In this document: in pieces, positions 1-5,030 of the stretch
How positions within the stretch are numbered: the first letter of the stretch is position 1
How the letters are laid out: every line of letters begins with the position of its first letter
DNA from: Caldifarciminota bacterium
GTDB taxonomy: Bacteria; Hydrothermota; Hydrothermia; S141-80
DNA: 5,030 nt
Assembly: GCA_027053375.1 (NCBI GenBank)
Contig: JALUJC010000066.1
Span: 1-5,030 of the forward strand
Direction of reading: 5' to 3'
Position numbers and translations under genes: made by a program
The notes under the pieces: generated by a model
Seen by the model: only the letters and a program-made list of their open reading frames with translations
Database searches by the model: none
Told to the model about the DNA's origin: nothing

Positions 1-2
1 AT

Positions 3-668
3 GAGATGGAGCGGGAAGCCCGTAGAGAAATGGAGGTGCTGGTCCAGCGAATTCAGCATGTTTTTGATGGGGATCTTCACACAGAAATCCGCATCGGGTT
101 TCCTGCCGTGGAACTTCTGGAAGCCCAGAAGGAGCACGGGGCGGACCTGATCGTGCTCGGTGCCCATAAATACAACATCCTGGAACGGATCCTGGTGGGG
201 GGGACCACGCTCCGGGTGGTACGGGAAGCCCCCTGCTCGGTGCTGATCGTCCGGAAAGAACCACCGGAGAGGAAAGATTCCCCGCCTGTCTATCTGGTGC
301 CGCTTTCCCTTTCAGAGTCTTCTCTCCGTGCGCTTGATGTGGCCGTTGATCTGGCAACCCGTTTTGACGCCAAGGTGGTGACCCTGACGGTCATTCCCCC
401 GATCCGCGACAGAGAAGAATTACGGAAGCTGGAGGAGGCCACACGCGCGCGTGGGCGCCAGGTGCTGGAACGCTATCCGGGCGTGACCCATGAAGTGGTG
501 GTGGGCCACGCGGCGCCTGAAATCCTGCGCGCCATACAGGAGATTCATCCTGAAAAGGTCATTCTGGGTCCCCGGCGGAAACACTCCCTGGTGGAGACCA
601 TTCTGGGGACCACCACCGAGCGCATTGTCCGGGATTCCGAAACTTCTGTACTGGTGGTCCGCGGATGA
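3..668 (+). CDS. Tandem universal stress protein (UspA family), 5' end missing
   Basis: The reading frame is open to the left edge, so the gene starts outside the window. The ATG at 6 is probably internal, because the visible protein begins in the middle of a Usp domain. Numbering from that ATG, residues 1-82 are the second half of one Usp domain, ending in the strand SVLIV. Residues 94-220 are a complete second domain ending SVLVV. The family ATP-binding pattern G-2x-G-9x-G(S/T) is only partly kept: G52 and G65 with Lys55 at the middle glycine, and G188 and G201 with Arg191 there. In domain two the usual strand-1 Asp (VPxDGS) is Ser100. Usp proteins are cytoplasmic stress or starvation proteins; some bind ATP and others do not. 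The stop overlaps the ftsE start as ATGA. The missing upstream part could carry a fused domain, which cannot be judged here. Family assignment is firm; specific function is unknown. Confidence 0.9.
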   Translation, partial: EMEREARREMEVLVQRIQHVFDGDLHTEIRIGFPAVELLEAQKEHGADLIVLGAHKYNILERILVGGTTLRVVREAPCSVLIVRKEPPERKDSPPVYLVPLSLSESSLRALDVAVDLATRFDAKVVTLTVIPPIRDREELRKLEEATRARGRQVLERYPGVTHEVVVGHAAPEILRAIQEIHPEKVILGPRRKHSLVETILGTTTERIVRDSETSVLVVRG

Positions 669-1396
669 AACCGGTCATTCTGCTCTACGACGTAACGGCC
701 CGGTATGGGGAGTGGAAAGCCCTGGACCAGGTCTCTCTTGAAATTGAAAAGGGAGAGTTTGTATTCCTTGTGGGCCCAACCGGATCCGGGAAAACCACCC
801 TGCTGAACCTGATCACGTTTAACAAGTTGCCCGATGAAGGGTTCCTTCAGGTTCTGGAGTTTAACTCGGAGCACATTCGGCCGCGCGATCTTCCGGAACT
901 TCGCAAACGTGTAGGGTATGTGTTTCAGGATTTTCGCCTGCTTCCTGATCGGAGTGTCTTTGACAATGTGGCACTGGCGCTGGAGGTGATGAAGCAACCC
1001 AGAAAACGCATTGAAGAGCGGGTGCGGGATGTGCTGATGGAGGTGGGATTGATTGGAAAAGCACACCATTTCCCACACGAACTCTCGGGGGGTGAACGAC
1101 AGCGTGTTGCCATCGCACGGGCCATCGTCCGCGAACCGCTTATTCTCCTGGCTGACGAGCCCACAGGGAACCTGGATCCCAACACAGCCTGGGAAATCCT
1201 GGATCTGCTGCAGTATGTCCACAGGAAAGGGACCACCGTGTTAATGGCCACCCACAACTACACCCTGTTGAACCACGTGGAAGGAAAACGGATTGTCCGG
1301 CTTGAACGGGGGCGGATCCTCCAGGACCTCAAACCTGCATCGGCATCTTCCCGGCAAATCCCCCCTGAAGGAACGCCGGACCTTCCTCCCGCATGA
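665..1396 (+). CDS. ftsE: Cell-division ABC transporter ATP-binding protein FtsE
   Basis: This is a 243-residue ABC ATPase with every motif intact: Walker A GPTGSGKT (37-44), Q-loop Gln88, signature LSGGERQ (140-146), Walker B LILLADEP (159-166) with catalytic Glu165, D-loop NLD (169-171) and H-loop His197. The segment FQDFRLLPDRSVFDN around residues 87-101 is typical of FtsE and distinguishes it from LolD or MacB ATPases. FtsE pairs with the membrane protein FtsX, and the complex controls cell-wall hydrolases at the septum or sidewall. The family is about 220 residues; here a Pro/Ser-rich tail of roughly 20 residues follows (about 222-243). The start overlaps the usp stop (ATGA, 665-668) and the stop overlaps the next start (ATGA, 1393-1396), with no good Shine-Dalgarno sequence, which suggests translational coupling. 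ftsX is not downstream; a HAD phosphatase is there instead. Confidence 0.9.
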   Translation: MKPVILLYDVTARYGEWKALDQVSLEIEKGEFVFLVGPTGSGKTTLLNLITFNKLPDEGFLQVLEFNSEHIRPRDLPELRKRVGYVFQDFRLLPDRSVFDNVALALEVMKQPRKRIEERVRDVLMEVGLIGKAHHFPHELSGGERQRVAIARAIVREPLILLADEPTGNLDPNTAWEILDLLQYVHRKGTTVLMATHNYTLLNHVEGKRIVRLERGRILQDLKPASASSRQIPPEGTPDLPPA

Positions 1397-2478
1397 AACG
1401 AACAGGGAAACCCAAACCGGCCACACCGGTTTTTCCTCAGACGGTCATCGCGATCATCTGGGACTTTGACAAAACCCTTTCCCCACATTACATGCAAACC
1501 CCGCTTTTCCGCTATTTCGACGTGGATGAGCAGCAATTCTGGGCAGAAGTGGATGCCCTCCAGGAGGCGTATCGCCGGGAAGGGGTGCACCGGGTGTCCA
1601 GGGATATCCTGTACCTCAACCACCTGATCACCTATGCAGAGCACGGTCTGATGCCGGGGTTGAACCGCAAACTCCTCCGGAAACTCGGTGCAAAAATTGA
1701 GTTTTTCCCCGGTATTCCAGAGATCTTTCACCGAACCCGTTCCATGGTCCTCCGGCACCCTGAATATCGGCGCTTTGACATACGCGTGGAGCATTACATC
1801 ATCAGTACAGGGTTGCGCGACATGATTGTGGGAAGCCGGGTGGGTGACCAGGTGGACGGGATCTGGGCCTGCGAGTTTGTGGAGAGTCCCCCACCTCCAG
1901 GGTTTCTCCACCGCCGTGCCCTGTTTGATGAACACCGCCTGAATCCGCACCCCCAGGTCCGGCAACTGGCCTATGTGATTGACAACACTTCCAAAACCCG
2001 TGCCCTGTTTGAGATCAACAAAGGCACCAATGTCCATCCTGAAATTGATGTCAACGCCTATATTCCCCACGAGGATCGCCGTGTTCCTTTTGAACATATG
2101 ATCTATATCGCCGACGGGCCCAGCGATATCCCCATGTTCTCCATCCTGAACCAGAACGGGGGGCACACCTATGCGGTCTATCCTCCGGGCGACGAGCAGG
2201 CATTTCGTCAGGTGAAAGCCCTGCTGGAACAGGGGCGGGTGCGTGCCATGGGACCGGCGGACTACCGGGAGGGATCCCCCACGGATCTGTGGATCACCAC
2301 CACCATACGTGATATCGCAGAGGCCATTGTGGAGAAGCGACGGGCTGCCCTCCGCGAACGGGTGGGGCGTCCCCCCCGACACCTTTCTCCCCCTTCCAAC
2401 GGATCATCACGGGGCAAAGAGAAACCTGCACCCCCGGATATCTTCACAGAAGAAGCAGGGAACAACGGGGATGGTTGA
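1393..2478 (+). CDS. HAD-superfamily phosphatase, SerB-like, enlarged
   Basis: This 361-residue protein has the four HAD motifs: motif I DFDKT with nucleophile Asp24 and Asp26; motif II STG (Ser138-Gly140); motif III Lys201; and motif IV ADGPSDIPM with Asp241 and Asp245. The last resembles the GDGxxDxxM motif of phosphoserine phosphatase, with Ala in place of the first Gly. About 110 residues between motifs I and II, apparently helical, would form a C1-type cap over the active site. The protein is much longer than SerB (about 210-220 residues). It has an extended motif III-IV segment and a Pro/Gly/Ser-rich, probably disordered C-terminal tail (about 325-361). Expected chemistry is phosphate-monoester hydrolysis through an aspartyl-phosphate intermediate with Mg2+; the substrate is unknown. 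There is no signal peptide or membrane segment, so it is cytoplasmic. It overlaps ftsE by ATGA and its stop lies inside the -35 box of the tRNA promoter. Family call strong, substrate not assignable. Confidence 0.85.
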   Translation: MKRTGKPKPATPVFPQTVIAIIWDFDKTLSPHYMQTPLFRYFDVDEQQFWAEVDALQEAYRREGVHRVSRDILYLNHLITYAEHGLMPGLNRKLLRKLGAKIEFFPGIPEIFHRTRSMVLRHPEYRRFDIRVEHYIISTGLRDMIVGSRVGDQVDGIWACEFVESPPPPGFLHRRALFDEHRLNPHPQVRQLAYVIDNTSKTRALFEINKGTNVHPEIDVNAYIPHEDRRVPFEHMIYIADGPSDIPMFSILNQNGGHTYAVYPPGDEQAFRQVKALLEQGRVRAMGPADYREGSPTDLWITTTIRDIAEAIVEKRRAALRERVGRPPRHLSPPSNGSSRGKEKPAPPDIFTEEAGNNGDG

Positions 2479-2503
2479 TGATTCTGATTCCTCCCTCTAT
2501 AAT
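2475..2503 (+). promoter_or_regulatory. Sigma-70-type promoter of tRNA-Pro
   Basis: The -35 box is TTGATG (2475-2480), the spacer is exactly 17 bp (2481-2497), and the -10 box is a perfect TATAAT (2498-2503). Transcription would start near 2509-2511, only about 4-6 nt before the mature tRNA 5' end at 2515. The -35 box covers the stop codon of the upstream HAD gene. Position and consensus match fit a strong stable-RNA promoter. It probably also serves the downstream glycosyltransferase-surE-pcm genes, because the tRNA-to-gene gap is only 16 nt. Predicted from sequence only. Confidence 0.8.
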
Positions 2504-2514
2504 TCCCGCGCTGT

Positions 2515-2589
2515 CGGGGCGTAGCGCAGCTTGGTTAGCGCGCCGCCTTGGGGTGGCGGAGGTCGGTGGTTCGAATCCACTCGCCCCGA
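2515..2589 (+). tRNA. tRNA-Pro, anticodon GGG
   Basis: A full cloverleaf can be folded by hand. Acceptor stem CGGGGCG (2515-2521) pairs with CGCCCCG (2582-2588). D stem GCGC (2524-2527) pairs with GCGC (2538-2541). Anticodon stem CCGCC (2543-2547) pairs with GGCGG (2555-2559) around loop TTGGGGT, giving anticodon GGG at 2550-2552. T stem GGTGG (2565-2569) pairs with CCACT (2577-2581) around TTCGAAT. Discriminator A is at 2589. The C1-G72 acceptor pair with A73 is the usual bacterial proline identity set. It reads CCC and CCU codons. The 3' CCA is not encoded (AC, then GCT follow), so it must be added by a nucleotidyltransferase. Length is 75 nt, with no intron. Confidence 0.96.
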
Positions 2590-2592
2590 CGC

Positions 2593-2601
2593 TTTCTTTT
2601 T
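2593..2601 (+). terminator. T-rich tract just after tRNA; possible weak terminator or processing site
   Basis: TTTCTTTTT lies four bases after the tRNA 3' end and directly before the glycosyltransferase start. The acceptor stem could lengthen by pairing G2513-C2590 and T2514-A2589, which brings the folded RNA close to this U-rich run. There is no separate GC hairpin of normal terminator shape, so full termination is doubtful. Partial termination or nuclease processing at the 3' trailer is equally likely. Weak call. Confidence 0.25.
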
Positions 2602-2605
2602 GTGC

Positions 2606-3277
2606 ATGCAGATTCTGATTGCGATTCCAGCCTATAACGCAGCACGGCATCTTCCAGATCTGCTTCCCCGTATCCGGTCCACGGTACCGGGAATTCCCAT
2701 CCTTGTGGTGGATGACGGTTCCCATGATCTTACGGGAGAGGTGGCACGAAAGATGAACGTCCAGGTGATTCATCACCCGGTCAACCGCGGAAAAGGTGCG
2801 GCCCTGCAGAGCGCTTATGCCTGGGCTCTGGATCACGGGTACGATGCGGTGATTACCCTGGACGCGGATGGACAACACCCTCCCGCCTATCTTCCCATGT
2901 TTCTTCAATGGCTTCAGGCTGGCGCGGATCTGGTGATCGGGACCCGTTTCCACAACATGAAAGGGATGCCCCTGGATCGCTGGATCACCAACCGCCTGAC
3001 CTCTCTGGTGCTTTCGGTGTTTTCCGGGAAGCGTCTGCTGGATACCCAGTCTGGATACCGGGCCCTTCGCACAGGCCTTTTATACGGTCTCTTCCCCTTC
3101 TGGACGGAGCGCTATGACACGGAATCGGAGATCCTGTGGAAAATCACCCGCCGACCCCTACGCATCGCCTATGTGCCCATTCCAACCGTGTATCGGGATG
3201 AACAGAGTCACATACGGAAGGTACGGGACACCTTCCGTTTCATCGGGCTTTGCTTCCGCTTCCTCTGGCACGCATGA
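2606..3277 (+). CDS. Family 2 glycosyltransferase (GT-A fold, DPM-synthase-like)
   Basis: This 223-residue enzyme has a single GT-A domain. Visible motifs are IAIPAYN at residues 5-11, VVDDGS at 34-39 (Asp36/Asp37, nucleotide binding), NRGKGAAL at 60-67, DADGQH at 86-91 (the metal-binding DxD), IGTRF at 111-115, and DTQSGYR at 146-152. This pattern matches bacterial polyprenyl- or dolichyl-phosphate sugar transferases and related GT2 enzymes, which move a sugar from a nucleotide-sugar to a lipid phosphate or glycan. There is no C-terminal membrane anchor, so it is probably soluble or peripheral at the membrane. The in-frame extension upstream runs through the tRNA, so I start at ATG 2606, where the family begins (MQILIAIPAYN); TTG 2600 is possible. 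No Shine-Dalgarno is visible. The stop overlaps the surE start (ATGA). The exact sugar and acceptor cannot be told. Confidence 0.88.
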   Translation: MQILIAIPAYNAARHLPDLLPRIRSTVPGIPILVVDDGSHDLTGEVARKMNVQVIHHPVNRGKGAALQSAYAWALDHGYDAVITLDADGQHPPAYLPMFLQWLQAGADLVIGTRFHNMKGMPLDRWITNRLTSLVLSVFSGKRLLDTQSGYRALRTGLLYGLFPFWTERYDTESEILWKITRRPLRIAYVPIPTVYRDEQSHIRKVRDTFRFIGLCFRFLWHA

Positions 3278-4011
3278 GGCCGCAACGTGTGCTTCTGACC
3301 AATGACGACGGGGTGGACTCCCCGGGGCTTTTGTACCTGGAATCCGCCCTGCAGGCAGAAGGCCTGGATGTGATGACCGTGGCACCCCGGTTTGAACAGA
3401 GCGCCCAGAGTCACGCCATCACCCTTCGTCGGCCCATCCGTGTCCGGCGTGTCCATTCCTACCGCGTTTCCGTGGATGGAACCCCGGCTGACTGTGTCCT
3501 GCTCGCCCTTTTTGCATTGATGGAAGAACCTCCAGACCTGGTGATTTCGGGGATTAACCACGAATACAACCTGGGTGAGGATGTGTTTTATTCCGGGACG
3601 GTGGCAGCCGCACGGGAAGCAGCCATTTACGGCATCCCGGCCATTGCGGTGTCCATGGAACGTACAGGTCCACCTTACCACTACGAGACAGCCTGGCAGG
3701 TACTGAAGAAGCTTATGGAAATTCCAGGGAGTCGGGAAACTTTCCTTTTTCTCAACGTGAATGTCCCCAACCAGCCTCCAGAAAACCTCCGGGGTATACG
3801 CTGGACACGGCTGGGGACCCGGGTTTACCAGAATCCTGTACAGCATCACCCCGATGGCACCTATACCATCGCCGGAACCCCCTCATGGAACCATGAAAAC
3901 GGCGTGGATCTGGAAGCTGTCCTTCAGGGATATGCATCGGTCACCCCCCTTTCCCTGGACCTCACCGATCATGAAAGGCTTGAGCAATACAGAAGAACCT
4001 ACGCCTTTTGA
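3274..4011 (+). CDS. surE: 5'/3'-nucleotidase SurE
   Basis: This 245-residue protein matches SurE, a cytoplasmic metal-dependent phosphatase that removes phosphate from nucleoside monophosphates and is linked to stationary-phase survival. It begins with the family hallmark LLTNDDG (residues 7-13), giving metal ligands Asp11 and Asp12. The loop APRFEQSAQSHAIT (37-50) supplies Ser43. VDGTPADCV (67-75) is conserved. SGIN (92-95) supplies Asn95, followed by NLGEDVFYSGTVAAAREA (99-116). In the normally Gly-rich stretch after Asn95, residues 96-98 are His-Glu-Tyr, a small departure. Length is normal (about 250). I start at ATG 3274, which gives the usual short N-terminus and an ATGA overlap with the glycosyltransferase stop; an upstream in-frame ATG at 3250 adds eight unmatched residues. 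The pairing with pcm downstream, as in many bacteria, confirms the call. Confidence 0.96.
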   Translation: MRPQRVLLTNDDGVDSPGLLYLESALQAEGLDVMTVAPRFEQSAQSHAITLRRPIRVRRVHSYRVSVDGTPADCVLLALFALMEEPPDLVISGINHEYNLGEDVFYSGTVAAAREAAIYGIPAIAVSMERTGPPYHYETAWQVLKKLMEIPGSRETFLFLNVNVPNQPPENLRGIRWTRLGTRVYQNPVQHHPDGTYTIAGTPSWNHENGVDLEAVLQGYASVTPLSLDLTDHERLEQYRRTYAF

Positions 4012-4651
4012 AAAACAACGCCGCCGGATGGTGGAGGAGCAGCTCATCCGACGGGGCATACGAGATTCCCGGGTGCTACGCGTGATGGGAACCCTGCCGA
4101 GAGAACATTTTGTGCCCGAGCAACTCCAGCGTTACGCCTATTACGATGGCCCACTGGAAATTGGAGCCGGTCAGACCATCTCCCAGCCCTACATGGTGGC
4201 GTTGATGACCGAGGCTCTGGAACTCAGAGGAGACGAACGTGTCCTGGAAATTGGCACGGGATCTGGATACCAGACGGCCGTTCTCGCATCCCTGGTCTAT
4301 GAGGTCTATACCATTGAGCGAATCAGAGATCTTCAGGAAGAAGCCAGAAAGCGCCTGACCGCGCTGGGACTGACCAACGTGCATTTCCGTGTGGGAGATG
4401 GAAGTCTGGGCTGGTCCGAAGCGTCCCCCTTTGATCGTATTCTTGTTACAGCAGCCGTCCCTGATCTTCCGCCCCCTCTCAAACAGCAATTGAAGGTGGG
4501 CGGCATCCTGGTTGCACCGGTTGGACCACGCTGGGGGCAGATTCTGATCAGGTGGAAAAAACATGGCGAACCGGATCAGGGATCGGCAGAAGAACTCACC
4601 GATTGCGCTTTTGTTCCCCTCGTGGGGAGGTGGGGTTACCGTGAAGGATAA
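3971..4651 (+). CDS. pcm: Protein-L-isoaspartate O-methyltransferase
   Basis: This 226-residue enzyme uses S-adenosylmethionine to methylate L-isoaspartyl (and D-aspartyl) residues, starting repair of aged proteins in the cytoplasm. Family marks include the N-terminal RRMVEEQLIRRGI (18-30), VLRVMGTLPREHFVP (35-49), GQTISQPYMVALM (67-79), SAM-binding motif I VLEIGTGSGYQTA (91-103), acidic Glu116 for the ribose, GDG at 142-144, and the late motifs FDRILVTAA and GGILVAPVG. Length is close to the usual 210-220. The frame is open far upstream inside surE. ATG 3971 is the first start that gives a family-like N-terminus, and it makes a 41-nt overlap with surE. TTG 3980 and ATG 4028 are alternatives, but 4028 would cut off conserved residues just before MVEEQL. 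No clear Shine-Dalgarno is seen, so coupling to surE translation is likely. The 3' end overlaps dtd, on the other strand, by 16 nt. Confidence 0.95.
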   Translation: MKGLSNTEEPTPFEKQRRRMVEEQLIRRGIRDSRVLRVMGTLPREHFVPEQLQRYAYYDGPLEIGAGQTISQPYMVALMTEALELRGDERVLEIGTGSGYQTAVLASLVYEVYTIERIRDLQEEARKRLTALGLTNVHFRVGDGSLGWSEASPFDRILVTAAVPDLPPPLKQQLKVGGILVAPVGPRWGQILIRWKKHGEPDQGSAEELTDCAFVPLVGRWGYREG

Positions 4652-5030
4652 CGCCAGATCAGGGTCACAGGACCATCGTTGATCAGATCAATGTGCATAT
4701 GGGCGCCAAAGCGCCCACACACCAGTGGAGCCTCCATATTCCATGAACGTTTCAGCTCTTCACACAGATGTTCAAAAAAGATGCGCGCAGGTTCGGGAGC
4801 AAGGGCCCCGTCAAAGGATGGTCGGCGACCTTTCTGGACAGAACCCGCCAGTGTGAAATTGGGCACAACCATAAGGCCATACCCCCGATCCAGCAGAGAC
4901 AGATTCATGCGACCCTGCGCATCCTCAAACACACGGAGAACAGGGATTTTCTGTAAAAACGCTTTTGCAAGGCGTTTCACGTCCTGGTCTTCTTTCTCAA
5001 AACCCACCAGAACCACCAGACCGCGCTCAA
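4636..5030 (-). CDS. dtd: D-aminoacyl-tRNA deacylase (Dtd), N-terminus outside window
   Basis: The frame is open to the right edge; about 130 residues are visible of a family near 145-150, so roughly 15-20 N-terminal residues are missing. GTG 5016 is probably internal, since the codons before it (GERGL-like) match the family's N-terminal region. Dtd hydrolyses D-amino acids, and Gly mischarged on tRNA-Ala, from tRNA in the cytoplasm. Numbering from GTG 5016: LVGFEKED (3-10), MNLSLLD (37-43), KGRRPSF, GRFGAHM, and NDGPVT (113-118) with the Gly-cisPro pair G115-P116 that enforces chirality. The catalytic-pocket motif, normally SQFTL, reads PNFTL here (52-56, bases 4849-4863), and the usual ADM after GRFG/A is AHM. 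The C-terminus ends WRYPSR, slightly extended. The gene is convergent with pcm, 16-nt overlap, with no terminator between them. Confidence 0.93.
   Translation of the reverse strand, partial: ERGLVVLVGFEKEDQDVKRLAKAFLQKIPVLRVFEDAQGRMNLSLLDRGYGLMVVPNFTLAGSVQKGRRPSFDGALAPEPARIFFEHLCEELKRSWNMEAPLVCGRFGAHMHIDLINDGPVTLIWRYPSR

Noticed and set aside
545..1222. A 225-codon minus-strand open frame opposite usp and ftsE
   Set aside because: It spans two confidently identified plus-strand genes and shows no motif of its own; a shadow frame.
1414..1434. Hairpin AAACCGG-CCACA-CCGGTTT followed by two more T, resembling an intrinsic terminator at the start of the HAD gene
   Set aside because: The stem has only four G-C pairs and the T-run beyond the stem is two bases before CC. 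It lies within codons 8-14 of a real gene and is probably chance.
1258..2382. A 374-codon open frame on the minus strand opposite the HAD gene
   Set aside because: It is a shadow of the GC-rich HAD gene, which has all catalytic motifs on the plus strand. The antisense product has no recognisable domain.
2570..2590. tRNA 3' end as an attachment site for an integrated element
   Set aside because: I see no second copy of the tRNA 3' end in the window and no integrase; the downstream genes are housekeeping.
2531..2605. Upstream extension of the glycosyltransferase to an ATG-like start at 2531
   Set aside because: These codons lie inside the tRNA D-loop to T-arm and 3' trailer, and the family homology begins at ATG 2606.
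3208..3849. A 213-codon minus-strand open frame opposite surE
   Set aside because: surE is certain on the plus strand; the antisense product resembles no family I know.
3761..3970. Upstream extension of pcm by 70 residues inside surE
   Set aside because: The extension is surE sequence read in another frame and matches nothing in the Pcm family.

Overview
This window is bacterial chromosomal DNA: tightly packed, GC-rich by eye, and almost entirely coding. Seven protein genes and one tRNA gene can be supported. I see no transposase, phage gene, CRISPR array, toxin-antitoxin pair or other mobile module. The gene set (FtsE, SurE, Pcm, Dtd, tRNA-Pro) is bacterial housekeeping. I cannot place the organism below the level of bacterium with confidence. 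The surE-pcm pair is widespread and well known from proteobacteria, but it is not diagnostic.

Layout. (1) Positions 3-2478, plus strand: the 3' part of a tandem universal stress protein gene (start off the left edge), then an FtsE-type ABC ATPase, then a SerB-like HAD phosphatase. Both junctions are ATGA stop/start overlaps, so this is one translationally coupled operon. FtsX does not follow FtsE. (2) Positions 2475-2589: a strong sigma-70-type promoter (TTGATG, 17-bp spacer, TATAAT) overlaps the HAD stop codon and sits just upstream of tRNA-Pro(GGG). (3) Positions 2606-4651, plus strand: a family 2 glycosyltransferase starting 16 nt after the tRNA, then surE (ATGA overlap), then pcm (about 41-nt overlap with surE). 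There is little room for a separate promoter, so the tRNA promoter probably also drives this mRNA. (4) Positions 4636-5030, minus strand: D-aminoacyl-tRNA deacylase (dtd), cut at its 5' end by the right edge and overlapping the 3' end of pcm by 16 nt, tail to tail.

How the genes relate. FtsE belongs to envelope division machinery, the glycosyltransferase probably works on a lipid-linked sugar or envelope glycan, and SurE, Pcm and Dtd are damage-control enzymes (nucleotide hydrolysis, isoaspartate repair, removal of D-amino acids from tRNA). The universal stress protein fits a stress or maintenance theme. I find no convincing undescribed system. The points most worth a second look are the mRNA apparently headed by a tRNA, the altered SQFTL-type motif in Dtd, and ftsE linked to a HAD phosphatase instead of ftsX.
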